Of a DNA stretch of 64,000 nucleotides, positions 13,701 through 22,075 are shown piece after piece. The DNA is from Echinarachnius parma (Eukaryota; Echinodermata; Echinoidea; Clypeasteroida; Echinarachniidae), in contig JBAMJV010003005.1 in assembly GCA_037951105.1 (NCBI GenBank), forward strand, positions 1-64,000, read 5' to 3'. The notes beneath the pieces were generated by a model. The model did not search any database. It saw only the letters and a list, made by a program, of their open reading frames with translations, and was not told the DNA's origin. The stretch's first letter is position 1. The number at the start of each line of letters is the position of its first letter. A program made the position numbers and the translations under genes.

Positions 13701-16700
13701 TGCATTTTTTTCATATATGATGACATAAATGGTACCCTGGGGTACCAAACGAATATCCACCATTTTGTTTAATTATTTATTTATTTTTTAGGGCTGTACC
13801 GTGGTATAGCGTGCATACAATCGTGCGCTGCACTGCATACACAACGCAATACGGTTGTGCTTCGTGTGGACACAAGATGGCGCTACACAATGCGGTACCC
13901 CGGGGTACAACGGTACCCCGGGGTACCGCGTGTGTCATCATATCTCAAAAAGTATTTCACCGATTTTGATCATTCAAACGGTAATGGATATATGGAATTT
14001 TCTTACGCAAAAAATGAATAGTATGTGTCTGCCAATTGATGGCATTGTTGGTGCGAAATAATGCATTTTATGACAAAAGGTGTGAAAATAAATCTTGCAC
14101 TTTTGTGCTTTGTGTCAGCTTCTATACGAATAACAAGAGAATCACGCATGTTTCTGAACTTTTAAGCACCATTTATTGCATGTCACTCTATGTTTTACTT
14201 TTAATAAGCATCACAATGAATGAAGTGTTCAATAATTCATATTGAAAGGCCTATTGTTTCAGAAAAATGCATGCTTTTGAAAAATGGTTCCACTAAGAAC
14301 AATGCAGCAGTAGCACTGAATTACATAACAGATTTGTGAATTAGGCCAACTCCAATAAAGATTAAAACAGGACATGACTCCGGCCACTCTAATCCCCAAC
14401 AATTTCATATTGAAAGGCCTATTGTTTCAGAAAAATGCATGTTTTTGAAAAATGGTTCCGCTAAGAACAATGCAGCAGTAGCACTGAATTACATAACAGA
14501 TTTGTGAATTAGGCCAACTCAAATAAAGATTAAAACAGGACATGGCATCGGCCACTTTAATTCCCAACAATTTCACATTGAAAGGCCTATCGTTTCAGAA
14601 ATATGCATGCTTTTGAAAAATGGTTCCGCTAAGAACAATGCAGCAGTAGCACTGAATTAGTGAATTACATAACAGATTTGTGAATTAGGCCAATTCCAAT
14701 AAAGATTAAAACAGGACATGACTTCAACCACTCTAATCCCCAACAATTTCATTTTGAAAGGCCTATTGTTTCAGAAAAAATGCATGCTTTTGAAAAATGG
14801 TTCCACTAAGGGTAAACCCCCACTTGGTCTAAACCCACTTCGTCTAATATCCACTTCGTCTAATCCTACATAGTCTAAACCCATTTCGTCTACAACCACT
14901 TGGTCCAATAGCCGGTTCGTCTAATAACCATTTAGGCTATACCCTTATCGTCTAATATCCACTTGGTCCAAAACCACTTAGTCTAATGCCATTTCGTCTA
15001 ATCACCAGATTGTCTAATATTCTATTGGTCTAATACCACAACGTCTAATATCCATTAGGGCTATATCCACTTCGGCTATATCCAGATGGGCAGTTTCTCA
15101 CTTCGTCTAATAACCATTTCATCAACTTCCCGTTTGGTCTAATTGACAGTTGGTCTACTCCCACTAATGTCCCACTTGGGCTAATGCCTACATGGTCTAA
15201 TGCCCACATTGTCTAATGCCCACATTGTCTAATGCCCATTTGGTCTAATGACCATTTTGTCTAATGACCATTTGGTCTAATGGAAGTTTGATATGATATA
15301 GGTGTTGAAAGAGGGGGTCTGACCACATTTTAATTGTTATATAGTGTGTTATTTTATGTTGAAGTATTTCAGGGGCTGCACCCCCATGCACCCGTACGAA
15401 ACTAGACAAGTTAAAATTACCACTAAATAACGAGTGTAATACAATTATATTTTGTGAAAACCTAATGTTATAAATGCCTGTTAAATATCTTAATGTTAAC
15501 CTGTGATTCATGTTTGCTCCTCTCTGTAGTCAAAAAGTCAAATTGTCTTTATTTAAGCATTGGAAAATAGGTGACAAACTACTTGAGAGTCCTTGCCAAA
15601 GTATTGTTTTCTTTTTTTCTTTGAGACTGTTGTAGATATGTGTAAGACTATTGATGCCTGTGGGGGGGGGGGGGGGGATACCAGTTGTTTTGACATACGA
15701 GATGATTGCTTGTAGTTGTACGAGATTTCAATTCCACATTCATATTAATTAGGTTATTTAGCTCAAAGTATGAAAGTCATTAAACAATCAGTTCAGCAAG
15801 GACTCTCAAAGCGAAATGTGTTTGAAGATGAATATCGATAAAAGAATACAATATCTGTTTATTCTGCATACAGAACATATCTAAATTCTCTATGTTTTTT
15901 ATTGATATTTGTTTCAAAAATAAGAATTTTTATAATCCTTTCCGAAGTTTTCATTTCATTGTTTAAGTGTCATTTTGCAATAAGTGTCCTAACAATGAAT
16001 TGAAACCAATCAGATTTGCGCATTTAGAACAAGTGATCTGACTTACAATTGACCCACACTGACCTGTGTGGGCGATCGTTAGACCAAATGGGAACTAGAC
16101 TAAATGGCCATTAGACCAAATGGGAATTAGACTAAATGGTCATTAGACCAAATGGGAATTAGACTAAATGGTCGTTAGACGAAATGGCATTAGACGAACT
16201 GCTTTTAGACCAAGTGGAAAATAGACCTGATGGTATTAGACGAAATGGTATTGGACCAAATGGTTATAGACCAAACGGTAATTAGACCAATTGCATATGG
16301 ACCAAGTGAAGAGTAGCCTAACTGAGAATTAGACGAACTGGTATTAGACGAAGTGATAATAGACGAAATGAGGAAAAAAAAAAGTAGATGAAGTGACAAT
16401 TAGCCCATTTGGTGATTAGACGAAACGGCAGTTGCCTAGATGGTCATTAGACCTAGTGATGATTAGACCAAATAGGTTTAGCCGAAGTGAAGTTAGACGA
16501 ACTGATGATTGGACCAAGTGGTATTAGACCAAGTGAATATAAACCCCACTAAGAGCAAGGCAGCAGTAGTACTGAATTACATAACATATTTGTGTGTCGG
16601 GTCATCTTCAATGAAGATGCTTACTCGTATAAACAAATGTACCCAATATGCCATATAAAAACTTAAAAGTGCAACTTTTTTTTTGCACTTTGTATCAGAA

Positions 16701-17927
16701 AATACATTTTTTGATGATAAAAACATAATTCTATGGCAACCATTTACCATTCACATTGTGCGTAAGGAAATTGCGCATCCATTACCGTTTGCGAGATCAA
16801 AATCGGTAAAATACTTTTTGAGATATGAAAAAATGCTAGGGGGGGACTTACTTTTTTGGTTGAGTGTATATATACATGTATATATATATTTTTTGTTTGT
16901 AGTCCTATTTATGTGGATAAAGTGCCTTGCTGAAGGACACTAGTGTTGTACTGGCGACATTGATCTGGGTTCAAACTCGGCTCCCGAGCCTCCCGTGCTT
17001 TGCAGTCAAGCGCCTATCCGATCGTGCCACAACACCTCTATAAATAGATGGTATATTCTAGGGTGTAACTAATTTCTTTTACATTTCAAATTCACATAAA
17101 GCTCACATAAGACTAAACACCTCGTGTGATACTGTTTCCATTCCATAATTGTAGGGTCTAACTAGTTTCTTCTTAATTTCAAACTCTTACCCCCCAAATC
17201 TTGATTTAAAATGGGAGTCCTTCTCTATCGTTCTATTGTCATACGGCTCACATAGAACTAAACACTTCAAGTGATACTGTGTCCATTACATAATTTGCTA
17301 CCTCCCAGAAAGAGAACCGTGATCTGTTTTACTCGGTTCCGTGGTCATACCGGATGCTCGGCTTCCTCGTCTCCACCGACATTAAGATCATCCCCGCCGA
17401 CATTAAGATCATCCCCGCAAAGAAGTATGTGCGGCTGGAATACAAACCAGCGCACTTCTTTTTTTGGTGTAATTCCAAACTCTTTTAAATTCCTAGTTTT
17501 TAAACTACATTCTTGCATTAAAATGGATTTGAACACTGTCATGTTATCATATGGGACCCAACGCTTCATGTGATATTATTTTCTTTCCATATTTGATCTA
17601 CCTCCCAGAAAGAGAACCATGAGCTGTTCTACTCGGCCCCATGGTCATATGGGACGCTCGGCTTCCTCGTCTCCGCCGACATCAAGATCATCCCTGCCAA
17701 GAAGTATGTGCGACTAGAGTACAGACCTGTGCACTGCTTCGACGACATCTTCAACGTGTTCTCTGAGGAGTCACGACGACCCGAGGTCAACGAGTTTGTT
17801 GAGGGACTGATGTACTCCAAAGACACGGGAGTGATCATGACGGGAAGCCTGACCGATGAAGCTGAACCAGGGAAGGTATGGACTGTTATGCATTCTTGCA
17901 TTGACTGACTGATTGATTTATTGATTG

Positions 17928-17997
<70 letters not shown>

Positions 17998-20900
17998 CGA
18001 TATTAATCGATTGATGGATGGATTGGTGGAAGGATGGATGAATGGATGGGTGGATTGATTGATTGATTGATTGGTTGATTAATTGATGCTTTGTTTTTTA
18101 ATGTATCATAAATATTTGTTTTCAATCAAATTATTTTATGGACTGTATTTTCGAAACAGTTGTTGAAAATGTGATTTACTATTTACACTGTCTGCTCTTA
18201 TTTCTCTTGTATGCTAGATTAATCGCATTGGTGACTTCTGGAAGCCTTGGTTCTACAAGCATGTTGAAACCTTCTTGAAGACGGGGTCAGCCATTGAATA
18301 CATCCCTCTCCGACATTACTACCACCGACATTCTCGAAGCATCTTCTGGGAAATTCAGGTACTTATTTACAAACTTGTTTTGTTTTTGTTTTTGTAAGAA
18401 ATTAAAAGTTCACACAAGATGACATTTCTAATGAAACTGACAGATCAAGAGTGGAAAATACTTAAAGGGATCTAGTAACTTTGTTGACATGTGCAAAAAG
18501 CGATGAGTAGTTGATACAATGTATATTGTTGTTATCTGATATGTCCACTGGGTGTTGTCACTGTTGTGTGAAAATTTCAAGTTAAATGGACGTTATATGG
18601 CCGAGTAATGAGCAAAAATGCATAGTGACATTCACCGACTCATTGCACTCACTTTGTACACGGTTCTGACGATCCGTTGGTTAATTTGACATCTGAACAC
18701 TTCAATCATAAATATCTTTTTAACGAAAGGGAAATTTGAAAAACCGAAACCTGTCCCATACAACAAGGTATGAGTGAACTGCTAGAATTTCAATTGGATT
18801 TTAAGGATTTGGACAATGTTACTAAGTCCCTTTAAGTTGTTCATCAAGTATTTACATGTAATGTACTTGGTTACTTTGTTGTCGTGTTTAAAAAGATTAG
18901 ATGGATGGGCTAATTGTATTTTAATTTAATAGTAGATGCTTAGGGGGTCTGCTCTGATTTTAGAGGATTATTTTTCCATTTCGAGGGCTGAATCACACTG
19001 AGCCTCTTTGTATATTGCTTATTCCCCCCCCCCCCCTCCCATTTTCGTTCAGGATATTGTACCGTTTGGTAACCACCCAATATTCTGGTACCTGTTAGGC
19101 CAGCTCAACCAACATCCGACCAAAGGGTTCTCTTACAATATGTCATAGGGAGATGTAGTCAGAGAGCTGTTTTCACTGATTTATAACAGATTGTTTTTTT
19201 AGCCAATAAAAGTAAATTTCCTGTTTTGTTTTTGTCTCAGGATATCGTACCTTTCGGCAACCACCCAGTCTTCCGCTACCTGCTCGGCTGGCTCACCCCG
19301 CCAAAGGTCTCCCTGCTGAAGCTGACTCAGGGAGAGACGATCCGTCAACTCTACGAGCAGAAGCACGTCGTACAAGACATGCTCGTCCCCATCAAGGACA
19401 TGAAGAGCTCCCTCATGTGTTTCCATGACGAAATGGACGTAAGTTTTGGGCTTGGCTTGGCATTAACCCCTATAGTTTAGTTAACCCCAGAATAAATATT
19501 GTGTTTGATTTCGCTGATAGTTGTTACTTGGTTTTATTCTCACAATTGAACCAAACACAACTAACATCAGAAGTTTTGACTTTACTTATTTTACATAAGA
19601 TGCATACATAGGTTGTTGTGTGCCTTCTGCAAACAGAGCCGACTCGACCCAATCCGACTGGTTTTCATTCGGATCGGCTCAGTTTTCAGTTCCTCGCGAC
19701 ACACATTTTGCCATTCGAGAGACAGTCGGATGCCAGTTGGGGCCAATTCGACACGATGAATCGGATCCGACCGACCGGGCACAACTCTAGCCTGATTGAA
19801 ACCAGTCGGATCGGGTCGAGTCGGCTCTGTCTGCAGAGGGCTTTACAAGTGCACCTGTTGACAAATTACCCCAATGCTGAGTGACATTTTGTGCTTATTC
19901 TCTCTAGTACCAGCTATACGAAGATCGGAAGCCATATTGTCTTTCGTTTTTTTCTGTTGTCTAACTAACAGCAATATGACTCCATATTGCCAGAGTACAT
20001 ACTGAGCTTGTCCACGAGTTCTATTTGAGGTGGACTCTTTCCAATTTTTGACCAAATTGCAACTTACAGGCGATATTTAATCAAATCACCTTGCATTTCT
20101 TTTGAGGTTGGTAACTTTTATTTGAAAAGTTTTGTTTCTCGTAATAATTGTTTTGATTGCCATTGAACCACACAGATGTACCCGCTGTGGCTGTGCCCCT
20201 TCAAGCTCCCCTCCCTTCCCGGAATGGTGCACCCGAAGGGGGATGAGGAGGAACTCTACATAGACATAGGGGCGTACGGAAACCCCAAGAACCCGAACTT
20301 CCACTTCAAGGACTCCACGCGCAAAGTGGAAGAGCATGTGCGCAAAGTGAACGGGTAAGTTGTGCCATCTCTTCCTCTTCCATCTTTTTTTTTTTTTTCC
20401 TCCCTTTTTTTCTGGTATCTGAATTACCGCAACTCCCAATAATTTGACATAGAGAGCAGAGCATATGGAAACCTCAAGAACCCTAACTTCCACTACAGGG
20501 ATACCACACGCAAAGTCGAAGAGCATGTTCGCAAAGTGAATGGGTAAGTTTTGGGGAAAGGGTAAATTTGGGTTACATTTTTTTGTTTTACTCTTTCTTT
20601 TTCTTCAGGATACATTTTTGCACCCTCTCTTTTTTTCTTACTTTACTTTTAACTCTCAACGTGCCAGGGATTTTAATGCTCTATGGCATTTGTGTGTATT
20701 GTAAACTCGCAAAAATGCGAGCTTGGCACTCAAGGAGTTAAATCTGATTTAATCCGAGATCTTGATAACAGTAGCAATTGGAGAGTATGGAAACTGTAAT
20801 GAATTTCCATTCGTTACGTTTTTGTTTGATAAAGAAAACTTTTATCAGTTGAGGTGATCATAATGCATAATGTTAAACTTTGACCAACCTTAAAATGCTT

Positions 20901-21102
20901 TATCATATTGTAAATTTATAAATGTTTTTATTTGTTTAATGTGCTCAGTTTCCAGATGCTCTATGCCGATAGCTACTTGACGCGCGACGAGTTCCGCGAC
21001 ATGTTCGACCACTCCCTGTATGACAAGCTTCGGAAGGAGCTGAACTGCATTGGAGCCTTTCCCGAAGTCTACGACAAGATCAACAAGTCTGCACGCCACT
21101 GA
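2131..21102 (+). CDS. DHCR24: Delta(24)-sterol reductase (24-dehydrocholesterol reductase), nine exons
   Basis: The enzyme reduces the C24 double bond of sterol side chains (desmosterol to cholesterol in vertebrates), using FAD and NADPH at the ER membrane. Coding exons: 2131-2379, 3323-3478, 3942-4047, 13445-13563, 17609-17875, 18218-18358, 19241-19438, 20176-20354, 20949-21102. They total 1569 nt, or 522 residues plus stop, against 516 in human. All introns are GT/AG and the frame is open throughout. Residues 1-60 hold a hydrophobic membrane anchor. The FAD-binding PCMH-type domain follows (about 60-240), with diagnostic stretches [13 protein letters not shown] and [14 protein letters not shown]. 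The C-terminal half has [27 protein letters not shown] and [18 protein letters not shown], and the end is [11 protein letters not shown]. The start codon matches the animal N-terminus; a GTG 21 nt upstream is not needed. Introns 3 and 4 (9.4 and 4.0 kb) are swollen by nested repeats. Relic copies of exons 5, 7 and 8 lie in the introns. Confidence 0.97.
3323..3478 (+). CDS. DHCR24: DHCR24 exon 2 (residues 84-135)
   Basis: The acceptor is GGCAG|GTGAGG and the donor CAG|GTGCTT, both phase 0. It encodes the start of the FAD-binding domain with [18 protein letters not shown] and NLVDILDVD. Intron 2 (463 bp) contains nothing recognisable. Confidence 0.95.
3942..4047 (+). CDS. DHCR24: DHCR24 exon 3 (residues 136-171, last codon split)
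   Basis: It encodes [16 protein letters not shown] and [16 protein letters not shown], the most conserved FAD-contacting stretch of the family. The acceptor (TTAAAAG|GTG) has a poor polypyrimidine tract. The donor G|GTATGT splits the glycine codon after its first base. Confidence 0.95.
4050..4120. repeat. GAT-rich microsatellite just inside intron 3
   Basis: An imperfect GAT/GAA repeat follows the exon 3 donor. Its acidic reading frame is an artefact of the repeat, not coding. Confidence 0.7.
4126..4595. mobile_element. hAT-type MITE with intact 8-bp target duplication
   Basis: The 470-bp non-coding element has imperfect terminal inverted repeats (TAGTGCTGAGTC at the left, GACTCAGCCCTA at the right). 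Identical 8-bp direct repeats GTGGTGAT flank it at 4118-4125 and 4596-4603. The interior is full of GGATATC/ATATCCGA motifs in both orientations. An 8-bp duplication with TAGGGCTG-like ends is typical of hAT elements. It lies 78 bp inside intron 3. Confidence 0.9.
4604..5577. repeat. ATG/GAT microsatellite, then unremarkable intron DNA
   Basis: Positions 4660-4760 are a long (GAT)n/(ATG)n repeat. It accounts for a spurious Met/Asp-rich open frame. The remainder to 5577 is AT-rich intron sequence with nothing recognisable. Confidence 0.7.
5578..6200. mobile_element. Non-coding inverted-terminal element with homopolymer G/C tracts
   Basis: The left end contains CTATCAAGCCCAAG followed by a long G run. 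The right end has a long C run followed by CTTGGGCTTGATATGG, its near reverse complement. The ends are about 600 bp apart and the interior shows no transposase. It is likely a MITE or decayed DNA transposon in intron 3. Element limits are approximate. Confidence 0.55.
6385..6655. mobile_element. Small inverted-repeat element (MITE-like)
   Basis: GATTGGCGTAAC at the left end is matched by GTTACGCCAATC at the right. The inner TAAAAATA is matched by an AATTTTTGG-type segment. The interior is mostly A/T simple sequence. Boundaries are approximate. Confidence 0.55.
6688..6906. mobile_element. MITE with terminal repeats TACCGTAAACCGGGGTGACT
   Basis: The 219-bp element begins with TACCGTAAACCGGGGTGACT and ends with its near reverse complement AGTCACCCCGGTTTACGGTA. 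Inner homology extends to GTATTTTCATCA / TGATGAAAATAC, so each arm is about 70 bp. It is non-coding. Confidence 0.85.
6907..8090. other. Intron 3 sequence without recognised feature
   Basis: AT-rich DNA. A TTAAAGGGGTAGTTCAG motif at about 7274 resembles the end of a TTAA-type MITE, but I did not find a partner end. No gene was seen. Confidence 0.4.
8585..12676. mobile_element. 4.1-kb non-coding DNA element with long terminal inverted repeats
   Basis: The left end starts ACTCCGCAAAAAAAGAAAC and the right end is its exact reverse complement. Homology continues for about 70 bp, including TGGACACTTGTAT. TA dinucleotides flank it (8583-8584, 12677-12678) at its insertion in the tandem repeat. Further inverted matches lie inside: about 9375-9445 with 12475-12555 (CAAAAATAGCAAAAC), and 9827-9845 with 12255-12272 (GGGCAATTCCAAGCAAAC). 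No transposase frame was seen. The TA duplication suggests a Tc1/mariner-like mobiliser, which is inference. Confidence 0.75.
11151..11590. mobile_element. TTAA-flanked MITE nested inside the 4.1-kb element
   Basis: TTAA at 11151 is followed by AGGGTACCACCAC. The right end is TGGTGGTCCCCT then TTAA at 11587. The ends are imperfect inverted repeats and the target site is TTAA, as in piggyBac-type elements. It is 440 bp and non-coding. Confidence 0.7.
13445..13563 (+). CDS. DHCR24: DHCR24 exon 4 (residues 171-210)
   Basis: The acceptor TTTCTTTCAG|GGGG completes the split glycine codon. It encodes [20 protein letters not shown] and [14 protein letters not shown]. The donor is GAG|GTACCA, phase 0. 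Confidence 0.95.
14241..14810. repeat. Tandem repeat, about 168-bp unit, 3.4 copies
   Basis: Units start near 14241, 14409, 14577 and 14753 with TGAAAGGCCTATTGTTTCAG. Each contains GAACAATGCAGCAGTAGCAC and ATTAAAACAGGACATG. The last unit is cut at CCACTAAG by the foldback element and continues at 16554. The third unit has a small internal duplication. Confidence 0.9.
14811..16545. mobile_element. TU-like foldback transposon with 8-bp target duplication
   Basis: CCACTAAG occurs at 14803-14810 and again at 16546-16553, exactly where the 168-bp repeat is interrupted. The left arm (to about 15290) is a minisatellite of short CACTTCGTCTAAT/CACTTGGTCTAAT units. The right arm (about 16078-16545) is the same minisatellite in reverse complement (ATTAGACCAAATGG). 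The 780-bp centre shows no gene. Long inverted arms made of tandem short repeats with an 8-bp duplication match the described sea-urchin TU foldback elements. Confidence 0.85.
16870..17100. other. Dispersed-repeat-like sequence
   Basis: A segment with AAGTGCCTTGCTGAAGGACAC and GGGTTCAAACTCGGCTCCC resembles a widespread animal repeat with a tRNA-B-box-like motif. No tRNA cloverleaf could be built. The start and end are not defined. Confidence 0.3.
17308..17455 (+). pseudogene. Relic partial copy of DHCR24 exon 5
   Basis: The segment repeats the 5' half of exon 5, including its acceptor context (CTACCTCCCAG|AAAGAGAACC). It reads [14 protein letters not shown] then [15 protein letters not shown] 21-bp internal tandem duplication (GACATTAAGATCATCCCCG core) repeats DIKIIPA. 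The copy continues [10 protein letters not shown] and then loses homology after about 17450. It lies 300 bp upstream of the intact exon. Flanking intron bases are also partly duplicated, around 17100-17310 and 17470-17608. Confidence 0.9.
17609..17875 (+). CDS. DHCR24: DHCR24 exon 5 (residues 211-299)
   Basis: Phase 0 at both ends. It encodes the end of the FAD-binding domain ([20 protein letters not shown]) and the linker with [16 protein letters not shown] and DEAEPGK. The donor is AAG|GTATGG. Confidence 0.95.
17900..18080. repeat. (GATT)n microsatellite
   Basis: A long run of the tetranucleotide GATT, becoming GGATG-rich near 18010-18050, sits 25 bp inside intron 5. Confidence 0.95.
18218..18358 (+). 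CDS. DHCR24: DHCR24 exon 6 (residues 300-346)
   Basis: The acceptor is ATGCTAG|ATTAAT and the donor CAG|GTACTT, phase 0. It encodes [15 protein letters not shown] and [20 protein letters not shown]. Confidence 0.95.
18462..18835. mobile_element. TTAA-flanked MITE, family B, copy 1
   Basis: The 374-bp element starts TTAAAGGGATCTAGTAAC and ends GTTACTAAGTCCCTTTAA, imperfect inverted ends bounded by TTAA on both sides. A second copy lies at 32980-33375. It is non-coding and in intron 6. Confidence 0.85.
19053..19172 (+). pseudogene. Relic partial copy of DHCR24 exon 7
   Basis: A pyrimidine-rich tract and acceptor (TTCGTTCAG) precede a copy of the exon 7 start reading [16 protein letters not shown]. 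Many differences from exon 7 are in third codon positions. Homology then decays, with a stop (TCATAG) after about 30 codons, and is traceable to about 19172. It lies 188 bp upstream of the intact exon. Confidence 0.9.
19241..19438 (+). CDS. DHCR24: DHCR24 exon 7 (residues 347-412)
   Basis: The acceptor is TTGTCTCAG|GATATC and the donor GAC|GTAAGT, phase 0. It encodes [34 protein letters not shown] and [12 protein letters not shown]. Confidence 0.95.
19621..19842. mobile_element. Foldback MITE in intron 7
   Basis: Arms of about 45 bp: AACAGAGCCGACTCGACCC at the left and GGGTCGAGTCGGCTCTGT at the right are inverted copies. The interior has further TCGGATC/GATCCGA motifs. Two spurious open frames cross it. 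Confidence 0.85.
20176..20354 (+). CDS. DHCR24: DHCR24 exon 8 (residues 413-472, last codon split)
   Basis: The acceptor is ACACAG|ATGTAC and the donor GG|GTAAGT, phase 2. It encodes [33 protein letters not shown] and [12 protein letters not shown]. Confidence 0.95.
20444..20543 (+). pseudogene. Relic copy of the 3' half of DHCR24 exon 8 with intact donor
   Basis: It lies 90 bp after the exon 8 donor and matches the last 29 codons of exon 8. It reads [12 protein letters not shown] then [14 protein letters not shown], followed by the same GG|GTAAGT donor. The frame is open, most base changes are silent and the others conservative. The 5' half of the exon and its acceptor are missing. Confidence 0.9.
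20949..21102 (+). CDS. DHCR24: DHCR24 exon 9 (residues 472-522, stop)
   Basis: The acceptor GTGCTCAG|TTTCC completes the split glycine. It encodes [19 protein letters not shown] and the family-typical end [11 protein letters not shown]. The stop TGA is at 21100-21102. Confidence 0.95.
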
Positions 21103-21879
21103 TTGCCCGTAATGACCTGAAGGGCTTGTCCTAGACTCGTGCTATATTTGTGCTAGACTTGACCTAAACTTATCCTAAACTTATCTTAGACCTGAGATCT
21201 TAGGCCTGTCCTACACTTGTCTTAGACTTGTCCTAAACTTATCTTATACTTTTCCTACACTTGTCTTAGTCATGTCTTAGACTTGTCCTTGACTTGTCCT
21301 TGACTTGTCCTTGACTTGTCTTAGACTTGTCTTAGACTTGTCCTAGACTTGTCCTAGACTTGTCCTTGACTTGTCCTTGACTTGTCTAAATCTTGTCTTA
21401 GACTTGTCCCAGGTAACAGCTAGTTTTTATTTGGAAAGAATCACTCTCTTCTCACAGCATGTAGTCACATTATCAAAGGACTAGTGTTTAAAGATGAACA
21501 GATTTGCATGACACTGATCTTTGGTGAGAATAACATATTATTTATAATGTATTCACAATTTTACTAAAAATTGTCATTCTAAATGACTAGAACATTTATC
21601 CTAGCCTTGTTCTGGTTACAGCAACTAGTTTTATTTGAGAAATATTGTATGTATGTCTGGATAACAAAAACAAAATTTCCATACAGATTCTAGCATGTGG
21701 ATAAATTATCCACCTACATGTAGAATAAAATATTGTAGCATGATTTTAGATAGGTGTGGCTAGATATGTTAGGTCCTAGCACATCATGTAATTTTATTTG
21801 TAATTTCTAAACTGAAATGAATGCCAGATGGCACCAAATTCCAGTATTAAATTGAGTGAAATTACTATGTAAAGACACT
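21103..21879 (+). other. DHCR24 3' UTR region with minisatellite
   Basis: From about 21125 to 21412 the sequence is an 11-bp minisatellite (GACTTGTCCTA / GACTTGTCTTA variants, about 25 copies), starting 25 bp after the stop codon. A possible polyadenylation signal AATAAA lies at 21724. The real 3' end cannot be set from sequence. Confidence 0.7.
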
Positions 21880-22075
21880 ATCCCTTTATGTGAACGATCT
21901 TCTCAATGCCCACGAGCCGCTTGGAAAGAATGCTCCCCAGGGAGTGGAGATGGTGCACACAATGTGTGCATTGTATCCTTTGACCGGGGTAATAATATCA
22001 TTGTAAAGCGCTTAAGAATGATTATCAATCATATTAGGCGCTATATATATTGAAACATTATTATTATTATCCCAT
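21880..22075 (+). repeat. SINE-like repeat, copy 1
   Basis: It carries GAATGCTCCCCAGGGAGTGG, ATCATTGTAAAGCGCTTA and ATTAGGCGCTATATA, ending in an ATT-trinucleotide tail. A second copy is at 26885-27050. The tail and conserved block fit a SINE or another short retroposon. The 5' end is not clear. Confidence 0.65.

Larger units (their letters stand above)
13667..16866. mobile_element. Outer inverted-repeat element in intron 4 (ends CACTCAACCAAAAAAGTAAG)
   Basis: The left end CACTCAACCAAAAAAGTAAG is matched by its reverse complement at the right end, 16847-16866. Inner matches include CAAAAAGTATTTCACCGATT at 13950 against AATCGGTAAAATAC near 16800. It contains the 168-bp tandem repeat and the foldback insertion. 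Several GGTACCCCGGGGTACC-like palindromes sit at 13731-13925. No transposase was found. Confidence 0.7.

Noticed and set aside
14811-16545. CRISPR-like array of short repeats
   Set aside because: Units are contiguous, degenerate and inverted between the two arms, with no unique spacers, in an animal genome. It is a foldback element.
16920-17040. tRNA gene suggested by GGGTTCAAACTCGG
   Set aside because: No acceptor stem or anticodon arm can be formed; it resembles a dispersed repeat.
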